A stretch of 64,000 bases of DNA from Cobetia sp. L2A1 (GCF_009796845.1 NZ_CP047025.1:620001-684000); one strand, 5' to 3'; counted from the first letter of the stretch, positions 19,283 to 29,228 are shown. A program made the numbers and translations. The notes: generated by a model from the letters alone, not told the origin.

Positions 19283-19885
19283 ATGAATGTAGCCACCGCC
19301 TCACCCCGTCGCAAGGAGCTGGTCCGTATCGCCGCCCGCCTGTTTGTGGAGGAGGGGTACGACCGCACCACCGTCCGTATGCTGGCCCAGGAAATGGGCA
19401 TCAAATCCGGCAGCCTGTTTCATCACTTCGCTGACAAGCAGGAAATCCTGTGTGCCGTGATCGAAGAGGGCATGTTCAGCGCGCTGGCCATCGCCCGTGA
19501 GCATCTGGCAACTCTCGATAGCTCTCTGGCTGCTGATACTTCCCGTGATCAGGCCCATCTGCGTCTGCTAGCGCTGGCGCGCGCCCATCTGGACACGTTG
19601 CTGACGGACCGCAACGCGCATGTCGTTGCGCTTTATGAATGGCGGCGTATTGAAGGCCCTGCCCGTGAGCACCTCGTTCAGCAACGTGACGAGTATGAAG
19701 CCTTGTGGCGCGATGCCATCGAGGCGGGCGTCGCGACCGGTCTGCTGCGTGGCGATGCTTCGTTATTGCGTCAGTTCGTGTTGGGCGCACTCAACTGGAG
19801 CGTGCGCTGGTACCGCGCAGATGGTGAACGCTCGCCGGATGAACTGGCAGAAGCCTTGATTGATAGCGTGTGTCATCCGCAGTGA
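19283..19885 (+). CDS. TetR-family transcriptional regulator
   Basis: A 200-residue regulator. The N-terminal helix-turn-helix is typical TetR: ELVRIAARLFVEEGYDRTTVRMLAQEMGIKSGSLFHHFADKQ, given here only as a pattern of short motifs (RLFVEEGYDRTTV, GIKSGSLFHHF). The C-terminal ligand domain is not assignable but TetR proteins in such clusters usually sense acyl-CoA esters. The frame is open from 19154; the ATG at 19283 starts right before the DNA-binding domain. Likely local repressor of the thiolase, acyl-CoA synthetase, SDR and acyl-CoA dehydrogenase genes around it. Confidence 0.9.
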   Translation: MNVATASPRRKELVRIAARLFVEEGYDRTTVRMLAQEMGIKSGSLFHHFADKQEILCAVIEEGMFSALAIAREHLATLDSSLAADTSRDQAHLRLLALARAHLDTLLTDRNAHVVALYEWRRIEGPAREHLVQQRDEYEALWRDAIEAGVATGLLRGDASLLRQFVLGALNWSVRWYRADGERSPDELAEALIDSVCHPQ

Positions 19886-19965
19886 GTGTTTCTCGTTGCC
19901 TTCAACTTTCGGCCAGTAGGGCCAACCAGTGCTTGCCGTGCGTCTGGCTTGCCGCTAAGTTGACG

Positions 19966-19982
19966 TTTACGTTAACTGTAAA
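19966..19982. promoter_or_regulatory. Inverted repeat before the acyl-CoA synthetase gene
   Basis: TTTAC-N7-GTAAA, overlapping a second quasi-palindrome GTTGACG...CGTTAAC (19959-19976). It lies about 90 bases before the synthetase start. The form recalls MerR-family LiuR-type sites known from acyl-CoA degradation genes, from memory. Confidence 0.45.
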
Positions 19983-20069
19983 TCGGAGTTGCTGGCAACG
20001 ACGGCTTCCCCGTAAAGCACTTACTGTGCTGCCCTGCGCCAGGAGTCTACCCTAGGAGCCAGACACGCC

Positions 20070-21839
20070 ATGACGACACGCGATACAACAACAATCCGCA
20101 CGTCACGCGCTAGCAAGGATACCCATCCCACCAGCCTCATCTCTCGCGCTATTTCTCGGTCCTCTGTCGCGGGCCATGCTTTCGAGCCAGCCCCCAATCA
20201 GACACTGAGCGATTATCTGGCTAGCTTCGATATAGACGCCCTGTGTAATGAGCTGCTGACGCCAGAGGCTGATGGCTTTATCGGCAATGCCTTCGAGGCA
20301 TGTGTGGGTCGCCATCTACGTGCCGGGCATGGCGAGGCACTGGTGCTGGTGCACGAGGATGAGCACGGCAATGTCAGCGAATTGAGCTATGCGGAATTGG
20401 ATGGCTTGAGTGCGCGGATGGCCACGGCGCTGGCAACTCAGGGTGTTGGGCCGGGAGATCGTGTGGCTTGCATGTTGTCGCGCACGCCGGAGCTGATGAT
20501 TGCGCTGGCGGCGACATGGCGTTTAGGGGCGGTCTATCAGCCACTGTTTACGGCCTTCGGACCTGATGCACTTGAATATCGTCTGATGCGTGCCGAGACA
20601 AGAGTGGTGATTACCGAGACGGGACAGCGATCCAAATTCGATGCGTTGGAGCGCCATCCCCCCATCATCTGTGTGCGGCGTGAGGATGAAGCGCTGCAGG
20701 GTGCTGATCTTGATTGGCACGCACTCATGCAAAGTGAGCCGTTATCGCAGCCGCCAGTACAGTTATCAAGTGATGCGCCTTTCTTGCAGATGTTTACTTC
20801 CGGCACTGTTGGCAAGCCGAAGGGCGTGGCTGTGGCACTGAACGCATTGCCAGCCTTTTGGCTCTATCAGCGGTTGGCCGTTGATCTGCGTCCCGGCGAG
20901 CGTTTCTGGAACATGGCGGACCCCGGCTGGGCCTATGGTCTCTACTACGCCATTACTGGTCCGCTGCTGTTGGGGGCAACAACCTACTTCATGCAGTCGC
21001 CGTTCACGGCTGAGGGCGGCCTGGCCTTCATGGAGCGTCACCGCATCGACAACTTCGCGGCCGCCCCCACGGCCTATCGCATGCTCAAGGCCTCTGGTGT
21101 CTGCGAAGGCGCTTTTGAACGGCTGAATCTGCGTGTGGCCAGCTCTGCCGGCGAGCCACTGAATACCGAGGTGGTGGGATGGGTCGAGCGCGAGCTGGGC
21201 TGTACGGTGATGGATCATTACGGCCAGACCGAAACAGGCATGACCTGCTGCAATCATCACGCGCTGGCACATGAGATCGTCGTCGGTAGCGTCGGCTTCC
21301 CGCTGCCCGGCTATCGTCTGGCAGTCTTGGACGCCGAGTATCGTGAGCTGCCGCCGGGTGAGCCGGGCGTGCTGGCGGTGGACATCGCACGTTCTCCCGC
21401 CCACTTCTTCGCGGGCTACACCTGGCAGGAGAAGCAGCCTTGCGTGGAGGGTTATTACCTGACCGGCGATGTGGTGGTGGCCGAGGCCGATGGCCGCTTC
21501 ACCTTTGCAGGGCGCGATGACGACATCATCACCACGGCGGGCTATCGCGTCGGGCCTGCAGATGTCGAGAATGCCATTCTGGTGCATCCAGCGGTTGCTG
21601 AATCTGCCGCTATAGGGAAGCCGGATGATATCCGCGGCGAGATCATCAAGGCCTATGTCGTGCTACGTGACGGCCATGTCGGCAGCGAAGCATTGGCGGA
21701 TGAAATCCGCCAGAGTGTGCGTCAGCGACTCTCCGGACACAGCTATCCACGTGAGATTGCTTTCGTCGACAGCCTGCCCAAAACACCGTCAGGCAAGATT
21801 CAGCGCTTCCTGCTGCGCGCCGAGGCACGTGAAGATTGA
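20070..21839 (+). CDS. AMP-forming acyl-CoA synthetase
   Basis: Activates a carboxylic acid to its CoA thioester through an acyl-adenylate. 589 residues, ANL superfamily. P-loop TSGTVGKPKG at about residue 248, then DPGWAYGLYY, DHYGQTETGM, TGDVVV, GRDDDIITTAGYRVGP and the C-terminal PKTPSGKIQRFLLR with the catalytic Lys. The pattern is that of acetyl-CoA synthetase-like enzymes for short or medium chains rather than FadD; substrate unknown. The first ~55 residues are Ser/Thr-rich and may be non-native, as the conserved part begins near FEPAPNQTLSDYLASFD. First gene of a likely two-gene unit with the SDR gene 68 bases downstream. Confidence 0.88.
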   Translation: MTTRDTTTIRTSRASKDTHPTSLISRAISRSSVAGHAFEPAPNQTLSDYLASFDIDALCNELLTPEADGFIGNAFEACVGRHLRAGHGEALVLVHEDEHGNVSELSYAELDGLSARMATALATQGVGPGDRVACMLSRTPELMIALAATWRLGAVYQPLFTAFGPDALEYRLMRAETRVVITETGQRSKFDALERHPPIICVRREDEALQGADLDWHALMQSEPLSQPPVQLSSDAPFLQMFTSGTVGKPKGVAVALNALPAFWLYQRLAVDLRPGERFWNMADPGWAYGLYYAITGPLLLGATTYFMQSPFTAEGGLAFMERHRIDNFAAAPTAYRMLKASGVCEGAFERLNLRVASSAGEPLNTEVVGWVERELGCTVMDHYGQTETGMTCCNHHALAHEIVVGSVGFPLPGYRLAVLDAEYRELPPGEPGVLAVDIARSPAHFFAGYTWQEKQPCVEGYYLTGDVVVAEADGRFTFAGRDDDIITTAGYRVGPADVENAILVHPAVAESAAIGKPDDIRGEIIKAYVVLRDGHVGSEALADEIRQSVRQRLSGHSYPREIAFVDSLPKTPSGKIQRFLLRAEARED

Positions 21840-21907
21840 ATAGTCTAAGCCATAGTCGCTGACGGGCTGACAGCTAGCCTGCCTTGCCCTTTTTGGGAGA
21901 GTTTTGC

Positions 21908-22672
21908 ATGAAGATTGCCAATCACTGCTTCTTGATCACGGGGGCGGCTTCCGGTCTTGGTGCTGCAACCGCTGCACGCCTTGTGGCGGCAGGTGGACGA
22001 GTAGTACTGGCAGATGTGTCTGAAGCTGCGCGCGCGCAAGCCGAAGCGCTTGGCGAATCTGCTCGCTTCTGCCATTGCGATATTACTGACAGCAGCAGTG
22101 TCGACGCTGCACTCGATGTTGCTGAGCAGATATTCGGCAGTCTGCAGGGCGTGATTCACTGCGCTGGCATCGTCAGCGTGGCCAAGCTGGTGGATCGCGA
22201 AGGGGAGCCTGCGCCGCTGGAAGGGTTCGAGCGAACGCTTGCGGTCAATCTTGTCGGCACCTTCAATGTGGCTCGCCTCGCAGCGGCACGCATGGCGCGC
22301 AATCCGACGGGAGACGAGGATGGCGAACGCGGCATCATCATCAACACCGCGTCGGTGGCGGCGTTTGATGGTCAGGTCGGCCAATGCGCCTACAGTGCTT
22401 CCAAGGCGGGGGTGGTGGGTATGACATTGCCGATGGCACGTGAGCTGGCACGCCACGGTATCCGCGTGATGGCCATCGCGCCTGGCGTATTTGAGACGCC
22501 GATGATGGCGGGTATTCCAGAGCCGGCCCGCGAAGCGCTATGTGAAGCGGTACCGTTTCCCAAGCGCCTTGGGCGGCCCGATGAGTTTGCCAGACTGGCC
22601 GAACACATCATCACCAATACCATGCTCAATGGTGAAGTGATTCGCCTCGACGGTAGCATTCGCATGGCCTGA
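21908..22672 (+). CDS. SDR-family 3-hydroxyacyl-CoA dehydrogenase (HSD10-like)
   Basis: A 254-residue short-chain dehydrogenase. Cofactor motif TGAASGLGAAT near the N-terminus with an acidic residue after beta-2 (VLADVSE) predicts NAD+ use. Catalytic Ser (INTASVAAFDGQ), Tyr and Lys (YSASKAG) are present. The sequence pattern, including PFPKRLGRPDEFA and MLNGEVIRLDG, is that of type II 3-hydroxyacyl-CoA dehydrogenases (HSD17B10 group), fitting the third step of beta-oxidation. ATG at 21908 has GGGAG 8 bases upstream; an earlier start at 21884 has none. Followed by a terminator at 22757. Confidence 0.9.
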   Translation: MKIANHCFLITGAASGLGAATAARLVAAGGRVVLADVSEAARAQAEALGESARFCHCDITDSSSVDAALDVAEQIFGSLQGVIHCAGIVSVAKLVDREGEPAPLEGFERTLAVNLVGTFNVARLAAARMARNPTGDEDGERGIIINTASVAAFDGQVGQCAYSASKAGVVGMTLPMARELARHGIRVMAIAPGVFETPMMAGIPEPAREALCEAVPFPKRLGRPDEFARLAEHIITNTMLNGEVIRLDGSIRMA

Positions 22673-22756
22673 TACCCGCTATCCAAAGGGAATAGCGTCT
22701 GAGACAAGACATCGAATGCATGAATTGCTGGACTGTTTATCTCTGGGGGAGATATT

Positions 22757-22786
22757 GCTCGACCGCACTAGTGGTCGGGCTTTTTT
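22757..22786 (+). terminator. Terminator after the SDR gene
   Basis: Eight-bp stem with one G-U pair (22757-22764 and 22773-22780), an 8-base loop and six T. Separates the synthetase/SDR unit from the acyl-CoA dehydrogenase gene. Confidence 0.75.
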
Positions 22787-22841
22787 GGGTCCGTCATTTG
22801 CCGTTTGTCAGGCTTCTGCCACCAATGTCTCAGGCTATTAA

Positions 22842-22857
22842 TCAAACGATCGCTTGA
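22842..22857. promoter_or_regulatory. Operator-like palindrome 1 before acyl-CoA dehydrogenase
   Basis: TCAAACGATCGCTTGA, a 16-bp palindrome with one mismatched pair. Its centre is 41 bp from that of the second site, about four helical turns. Confidence 0.6.
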
Positions 22858-22882
22858 CTGAGCAGTGAGTGAAAGGCTAATT

Positions 22883-22898
22883 TCAAACGAATGTTTGA
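22883..22898. promoter_or_regulatory. Operator-like palindrome 2 before acyl-CoA dehydrogenase
   Basis: TCAAAC-GAAT-GTTTGA, perfect 6-bp arms. The CAAAC-N4-GTTTG form equals the consensus I recall for PsrA, a TetR-family fatty-acid sensor of pseudomonads. It lies 157 bases before the chosen start. Regulation by PsrA or by the local TetR protein is inference. Confidence 0.65.
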
Positions 22899-23054
22899 TT
22901 GCGTGTCATGCTTTCCAGCGAGAACATGACGATCGCCATCCTGTTAACGCCCCCATCATTCAAGTACGCATCATTCAGGTATGCATTTTTTCGTGCACAT
23001 GAGTGTCTGCGTCAGGTCAGCGCCGCCGCGTCGCGACGGCTCAAGGAGAACAGC

Positions 23055-24866
23055 ATGCCGGACTATCAGGCGCCCTTGCGCGACATTCGCTTCGTGATGA
23101 ATGAACTGCTCGATTATCCGACTCATTACGCACGTCTGCCCGGAGGTGATGAGGCGAGCGAAGATATCGTCAGTGCCATCCTGGAAGAAGGCGCGCGCTT
23201 CGCCAATGAAGTGCTGACTCCGCTCAATCAGTCTGGTGATCGCGAGGGCTGTACCTTTGAGGGCGGTGAAGTCAAGGTGCCGAGTGGCTTCAAGGCCGCC
23301 TATCAGCAGTACGTTGAGGGCGGCTGGCCGAGTCTGGCGGCTGCGCCTGAGCATGGTGGGCAAGGGCTGCCACCCTCACTAGCGATGGTGTTGTCCGAGA
23401 TGGTCGCATCGGCCAACCTGTCATGGGGCATGTATCCGGGGTTGTCGCATGGCGCGATGGATGCGCTCAAGCATCATGGTAGCGAGACGCTCAAGGAAAC
23501 CTATCTCACCAAACTGGTAGAGGGCCGCTGGACCGGTACGATGTGTCTGACGGAACCTCACTGTGGCACGGATCTTGGCCTGATCAAGACCCGTGCCGTG
23601 CCGCTGGATGCGATGGATGACAACGGTGGCTATGCCATCAGCGGCACCAAGATATTCATCTCTGCCGGCGAGCACGACCTCTCCGAGAATATCGTTCATC
23701 TGGTGCTGGCCAAGTTGCCGGACGCGCCGGAAGGTTCACGCGGTATCTCGTTATTCGTCGTACCCAAATTCCTGCCGAATGCCAATGGTGAAGCGGGCGA
23801 GCGCAATGGTGTCAGCTGTGGCTCCATCGAGCACAAGATGGGTATTCACGGTAACTCTACCTGCGTGATGAACTTCGATTCGGCTATCGGCTATCTGGTT
23901 GGCCCGCCTCACAAGGGCTTGGCCTGCATGTTCACCATGATGAATGCTGCGCGCCTTGGGGTGGGTATTCAGGGAGTGGCACTCGCGCAGGTCAGTTTCC
24001 AGAACGCCTTGGCTTATGCGCGCGATCGTTTGCAGATGCGGGCTCTCTCGGGCGCCAAGGCACCGGAGAAGGTCGCTGATCCGATCATCGTGCATCCGGA
24101 TGTGCGCCGCATGCTGCTGACTCAGAAGTCGATTGCCGAAGGTGGGCGTATGCTGGTGATGTACGCCGCTCAGCTCAATGACATTGTCGAGAGCTTCGAA
24201 GATGGCGAAGAAAAGACGCGTGCCGAGACTGTATTGGGGCTGCTGACGCCCATCGTCAAAGCCTTCCTGACCGAGGCCGGCTTCGAAGCCACCAATCATG
24301 GTGTGCAAGTCTTCGGGGGGCACGGCTTCATTCAGGAATGGGGCATGGAGCAGTTCGTGCGCGATGCGCGCATCACGCTGCTCTACGAGGGCACCACCGG
24401 TATCCAGGCGCTGGATCTGCTCGGTCGCAAGGTGTTGATGAGCCAGGGCGAGTCGCTGAAGGTCTTTACCAAGGAAATTCACAAGTTCTGCCAGGCCAAT
24501 GAAGGCAGCGAGTTTACCGGCCCGCTGTCTGAACTGAACCGCGAGTGGGGCGAGCTGACCATGGCAGTAGGCATGAACGCGATGCAAGATCGTGAGGCTG
24601 TCGGTGCTGCCAGTGTCGATTACTTGATGTATGCAGGCTACGTCACGCTGGGGTATCTGTGGGCACGTGCCGCGGAAACCGCCAGTGCGGCGCTCGCCGC
24701 CGGTGAAGGTGATGCTGCTTTCTATCAGGCCAAGCTGGATACCGCTCGTTTCTACTTCCAGCGCATCCTGCCCCGCACCCAAGGCCATGCTGCCATGATT
24801 CGCGCTGGTGGCGAGACGCTGATGGCGCCCACTGTCGAAGGTTTGGGCAGTGGTTTTGAGATCTAG
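23055..24866 (+). CDS. Acyl-CoA dehydrogenase (FadE-like, about 600 residues)
   Basis: FAD-dependent enzyme that introduces the alpha-beta double bond into acyl-CoA, first oxidative step of beta-oxidation. 603 residues: N-terminal helical domain from about 35, FAD/substrate segment MCLTEPHCGTDLGLIKT and ISGTKIFISAGEHD, and the C-terminal domain with the catalytic Glu in LLYEGTTGIQALDLLGRK. An extra C-terminal domain (from about 470) marks the long class of acyl-CoA dehydrogenases. The frame is open from 22899; the ATG at 23055 (MPDYQAPLRDIRFVMNE) follows AAGGAGAA and matches the family start. It has its own operators and terminator, so it is a separate unit of the cluster. Confidence 0.93.
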   Translation: MPDYQAPLRDIRFVMNELLDYPTHYARLPGGDEASEDIVSAILEEGARFANEVLTPLNQSGDREGCTFEGGEVKVPSGFKAAYQQYVEGGWPSLAAAPEHGGQGLPPSLAMVLSEMVASANLSWGMYPGLSHGAMDALKHHGSETLKETYLTKLVEGRWTGTMCLTEPHCGTDLGLIKTRAVPLDAMDDNGGYAISGTKIFISAGEHDLSENIVHLVLAKLPDAPEGSRGISLFVVPKFLPNANGEAGERNGVSCGSIEHKMGIHGNSTCVMNFDSAIGYLVGPPHKGLACMFTMMNAARLGVGIQGVALAQVSFQNALAYARDRLQMRALSGAKAPEKVADPIIVHPDVRRMLLTQKSIAEGGRMLVMYAAQLNDIVESFEDGEEKTRAETVLGLLTPIVKAFLTEAGFEATNHGVQVFGGHGFIQEWGMEQFVRDARITLLYEGTTGIQALDLLGRKVLMSQGESLKVFTKEIHKFCQANEGSEFTGPLSELNREWGELTMAVGMNAMQDREAVGAASVDYLMYAGYVTLGYLWARAAETASAALAAGEGDAAFYQAKLDTARFYFQRILPRTQGHAAMIRAGGETLMAPTVEGLGSGFEI

Positions 24867-25060
24867 GCATGTCGCCAGTGTTGCGAGGGCCACTGAGTCT
24901 GCCGTCAAGCCGGCTGATTGAAGCAGCCCTGATAAAGCGAATCGTGGTGAAACACGCTGTACGAGAAACATAAATATTTATCAGAAACAGCGGCTTGCAA
25001 GACGCCGTTGCTTGCATGAAACCTATACCTTCAGTCAGTGCGCTCTGACTCGGTACTCTT
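24867..25060. other. Intergenic region after acyl-CoA dehydrogenase
   Basis: Part of the 344-base gap to the next gene. I see an AT-rich patch at about 24960-24985 but no gene and no clear promoter. Confidence 0.4.
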
Positions 25061-25086
25061 GGGGAGACTTCGGTCTCCCCATTTTT
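25061..25086 (+). terminator. Terminator with UUCG tetraloop
   Basis: Perfect 8-bp GC-rich stem (25061-25068 and 25073-25080) closed by TTCG, followed by ATTTTT. It ends the acyl-CoA dehydrogenase transcript. Confidence 0.9.
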
Positions 25087-25210
25087 ATCTGTGGTTCTGC
25101 GGGACCTTGAATGACAGGACTTGGCTTGGCTCACATAGGCGGCCAATATAAGCGAATTGCGGCACTGCATTGGGCAGTGAGCCGCAGGGCATGACAGCAC
25201 AGGTGGCAGG

Positions 25211-26479
25211 ATGCATAGGGACGATATTCATGAAACGTCGCAGATGGCAGGGGAGACGGCGATTTCTGCTGGAGAGGCGAGTGAGCAGGAGCCAAGCGAC
25301 AATGCCGGGCTGAGTGAAGGCACGACCAGTGAAGAGGCTACCACGCGTATGGAGGTACCGCGGGATGAGCGGCAGCAGGAAGCACGCGTGCTGTCTGGTC
25401 GCTCCATTGCCAGGCCGACAGTGCATAAGGCGTTGGAAATCCACCCATTGCTACTCGGCATGGCTGCGCTGGTCATCATCATCGGTGGCATGAAACTGGC
25501 GGCCGATCTGGTGGTACCGCTATTGTTGGCTGTATTCGTGGCGGCAGTGTGCGATGCCCCCGTGCGCTGGTTGTCGCGGCATGGCATTGGTCAGCACTTT
25601 GGGGTGCCTATCGTCATACTGACGGTCTGTGTGCTGTTCTCTTCACTGGCGGCATTGCTGGTGTCACGCTTTACGGCGTTCAGCGATGAAATGCCCAAGC
25701 TGGAGGAGAGCCTGGGTGAGAGTTATCAAAGCTTTCTGGAGTGGCTGACCAGCCATGGCCTGTCTTTTGCGCCAGCGAATATCAGTGATCTGATTGATCC
25801 GGCATCAATGACACCGTGGGTACCCAACCTGCTCACAGGGCTGAGTGGTCTACTCTCTTCCGGTGTCATCATCATACTGACGGCGACTTTTCTGCTGTAC
25901 GAAGCACTGTCGTTACGTGACAAGCTGGTCAGTACGCTACGCAGCCCACATGTCAGCCTGAGGCGCTTCACGCTCTTCTCACTGACGCTGCGTCGCTACC
26001 TGGCGGTCAAGACCTTGATCAGCCTGATCACCGGTGCCCTGGTCGGCGTCAGCTGTCTGGTGCTCGGGGTCGAATACGCCTTCCTGTGGGCGACGCTAGC
26101 GTTCTGTCTCAACTATATTCCTAATATCGGTTCAGCTTTGGCAGCCATTCCGGCAGTGATGTTGACACTGATAATGCCCGAGGGCGGCCCCGTCACGGCG
26201 CTGCTGCTGGGAGGCTGCTATCTGGCGATCAACTTCATTCTTGGCAACATGATCGAGCCACGAGTGATGGGCCGTACGCTGGGCCTCTCGACACTGGCCG
26301 CCTTCCTGTCGCTGGTCGTATGGGGGTGGGTGTTCGGACCGGTGGGGATGCTGCTGTCGGTGCCAATCACCATGACGTTGAAAATCGCGTTCGATTCTCA
26401 TCCCAGTACCCGTTGGGTATCACGCCTGCTGGGTCCCTCGGTGAGACGCATTCGACGGCGCCAACAGATGTCGGGATGA
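25211..26479 (+). CDS. AI-2E family (PerM/UPF0118) membrane transporter
   Basis: 422-residue inner-membrane protein of the AI-2E transporter family. An unusual ~75-residue polar and acidic N-terminal segment precedes the membrane core, which begins at HPLLLGMAALVIIIGGMKLA. About eight hydrophobic segments follow, with the family-typical large soluble loop (about 150-215) and the C-terminal signature WGWVFGPVGMLLSVPITMTLK. Members have been linked to export of quorum signals or to ion/proton exchange; the substrate here is unknown. ATG at 25211 follows AGGTGGCAGG closely; no better start is visible. Single-gene unit between terminators. Confidence 0.85.
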   Translation: MHRDDIHETSQMAGETAISAGEASEQEPSDNAGLSEGTTSEEATTRMEVPRDERQQEARVLSGRSIARPTVHKALEIHPLLLGMAALVIIIGGMKLAADLVVPLLLAVFVAAVCDAPVRWLSRHGIGQHFGVPIVILTVCVLFSSLAALLVSRFTAFSDEMPKLEESLGESYQSFLEWLTSHGLSFAPANISDLIDPASMTPWVPNLLTGLSGLLSSGVIIILTATFLLYEALSLRDKLVSTLRSPHVSLRRFTLFSLTLRRYLAVKTLISLITGALVGVSCLVLGVEYAFLWATLAFCLNYIPNIGSALAAIPAVMLTLIMPEGGPVTALLLGGCYLAINFILGNMIEPRVMGRTLGLSTLAAFLSLVVWGWVFGPVGMLLSVPITMTLKIAFDSHPSTRWVSRLLGPSVRRIRRRQQMSG

Positions 26480-26531
26480 GGTGAGCCAGTGAAGTGATGG
26501 TCTGAGCAGACAGCTTGCAATCAGTCATACA

Positions 26532-26566
26532 AAAAGCCCCGTCACGTGATACGTGACGGGGCTTTT
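26532..26566. terminator. Bidirectional terminator, AI-2E permease / trxA
   Basis: Perfect 16-bp stem (26532-26547 and 26551-26566), 3-base loop, A-run and T-run on either side. Serves both convergent genes. Confidence 0.93.
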
Positions 26567-26659
26567 CCAGTCGTGGGCCCAGGTGATTCCAAGAGGCCCA
26601 CCATGCTACATATCGGGCTCAATCATTGCATCGAGACCGTAGCGCTCAAGCAGGCTCTA

Positions 26660-26983
26660 TCAGAGGTTTTGCTCGATGAACTGGCTCAGCTGGCCCTTGG
26701 ACTGGGCACCGACAAGTGACGCAACCTTGGCGCCAGACTTGAACAGGATGACAGTCGGCACGCCGCGCACACCTTGCTCGGCAGCAATTTCCGGCGCGTC
26801 ATCGACATTGACGTTGACGATCTTCAGGCCTTCGCCTCGCTCGTTGGCCACTTCTTCGACCACCGGCGCCATCATCTTGCAGGGGCCGCACCACGGAGCC
26901 CAGAACTTCAGCAGTACCGGGGCTTCAGCGTTAAGAACTTCCTGTTCGAAGTTAGCGCCGGTGACATCGACGTGATTGGACAT
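26660..26983 (-). CDS. trxA: Thioredoxin 1
   Basis: Small cytosolic disulfide reductase, 107 residues. Redox motif WAPWCGPCK at about residues 28-36, cis-Pro motif GVRGVPTVILF. It supplies electrons to ribonucleotide reductase, methionine sulfoxide reductases and PAPS reductase; cysH lies 2.3 kb away. The frame is open to 27097, but the ATG at 26983 follows GGAGAAA and matches the family start (MSNHVDVTGANF). Confidence 0.97.
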   Translation of the reverse strand: MSNHVDVTGANFEQEVLNAEAPVLLKFWAPWCGPCKMMAPVVEEVANERGEGLKIVNVNVDDAPEIAAEQGVRGVPTVILFKSGAKVASLVGAQSKGQLSQFIEQNL

Positions 26984-27167
26984 CTTGTTTCTCCAGGGGA
27001 TTCGTTTCGCTGTCTGCGGCAATGCCGGGACATGCAGGCTGTGTCCGATGGTAGCGCCACTTTCCATCACTGACAAATGGACATTCACCATCGGCACAAT
27101 AGCAGGGGGTTATGATCGCATGTGTTTTTATAGCTGTTTTATTGGTTTGAGGGAATATCTAGACACA

Positions 27168-27205
27168 GAGAAACGGCGCTGACCCGTGATTGATGGCCAG
27201 CGCCG
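27168..27205 (-). terminator. Probable terminator after the TSUP gene
   Basis: Eight-bp stem cggcgctg/cagcgccg (27174-27181 and 27198-27205) with a 16-base loop; on the minus strand it is followed by TTTCTCT. Confidence 0.5.
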
Positions 27206-27243
27206 CTACGATCAAACGCGCTGATGGGACAGCTTTCCTGCGA

Positions 27244-28020
27244 TCAGAAGAAGGCGTAACGAATGCCCAATACCAACAGCAGTGTGGTTAGCAGGCCCTG
27301 CAGCAACCCGCTGGGCATATGACGCGTCAAGCGTGCGCCAAGGCTGATGGCAGGGAGTGAGCCGACCAGCAGCGCACCTAGCAGCATGAAGTCGACATTG
27401 CCTAGCCACAGATGCCCAAGCCCCGCGACCAGTGTCAACGGGACGGCGTGAGCGATATCGGTACCGACGATACGTGCCGTTGTCAGCAACGGGAACAGCA
27501 TGATCAGTACTGCGGCACCGAAGGCGCCCGCCCCGACGGAGGACAGCGTGACGCAGACACCAAGCACGATGCCTGACAGGACTGTCAGTGGTGCGGCGTG
27601 ACGCACGATGAAGCTTTCCGGGGTGATCAGGCTGAGCAAGCGCTTCTTGAACAACAGCACTGCGGCGGTGAGAATCAACATCACGCCAAGCATGCCCTTG
27701 ATCAACCCGGCGTAGGCCGTCGGGTCAGTGAAGAAGGTATGCAGTACTGCAATGGTCAGCAGCGCTGCCGGCAGTGAGCCAATGGCCAAGCGTCGCGCGA
27801 TGGTCCAGTCCACATGGCCTTGACGATGGTGCGCCCAGGCACCCCCCGCCTTGGTAATGGCGGCATAAAGCAAATCGGTACCCACGGCGACATGCGGTGG
27901 GAATCCGAACATGAGTAGCAGAGGCGTCATCAGTGAGCCACCGCCAACGCCAGTGACACCGACCGCGAACCCTACTCCGGCGCCTGCTAGCATGTATAGC
28001 AGCAGTTGTGTGACTTCCAT
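27244..28020 (-). CDS. TSUP family permease (TauE/SafE)
   Basis: 258-residue membrane protein with about eight hydrophobic segments arranged as two repeats, typical of TSUP sulfur-compound or sulfonate transporters. The first repeat starts MLAGAGVGFAVGVTGVGGGSLMTPLLL and the second VLSGIVLGVCVTLSSVGAGAFGAAVL, both with the glycine-rich TSUP signature. It is divergent from cysB and near cysH, so sulfate, sulfite or thiosulfate movement under CysB control is the natural guess, but the direction and substrate cannot be read from sequence. AGGTAGGG precedes the ATG at 28020. Confidence 0.85.
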   Translation of the reverse strand: MEVTQLLLYMLAGAGVGFAVGVTGVGGGSLMTPLLLMFGFPPHVAVGTDLLYAAITKAGGAWAHHRQGHVDWTIARRLAIGSLPAALLTIAVLHTFFTDPTAYAGLIKGMLGVMLILTAAVLLFKKRLLSLITPESFIVRHAAPLTVLSGIVLGVCVTLSSVGAGAFGAAVLIMLFPLLTTARIVGTDIAHAVPLTLVAGLGHLWLGNVDFMLLGALLVGSLPAISLGARLTRHMPSGLLQGLLTTLLLVLGIRYAFF

Positions 28021-28190
28021 CCCTACCTACCCCCTTGTCAGGTTACTGTCGCCAATCTACTCTTGAGCGTATATTCCCGAAAGGAATCATTATTCATGAT
28101 TTTATCGCCCGATCATCTTAGCAGGGTGGCCGGCCATGTTTGGGCCACTGTCACGCTACCTTGCGTTGACGGGGCTTCTCAGGAGAGTGA

Positions 28191-29177
<987 letters not shown>

Positions 29178-29196
29178 GTCTCATCAGCCGCGCATG

Positions 29197-29228
29197 AAAA
29201 AGCCCGCCTCCTGAGAGGCGGGCTTTTT
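29197..29228. terminator. Bidirectional terminator between cysB and cysH
   Basis: Perfect 14-bp stem (29197-29210 and 29215-29228), loop CTGA, with A-run and T-run. Confidence 0.93.

Noticed and set aside
19960..19984. Sigma-70 promoter from TTGACG at 19960
   Set aside because: No acceptable -10 box lies at 16-18 bp; the nearest TAAATC is at 13 bp.
23751..24971. Long minus-strand open frame (406 codons) opposite the acyl-CoA dehydrogenase
   Set aside because: Antisense to a well-conserved gene; composition (rich in His, Gln, Arg) is typical of shadow frames.
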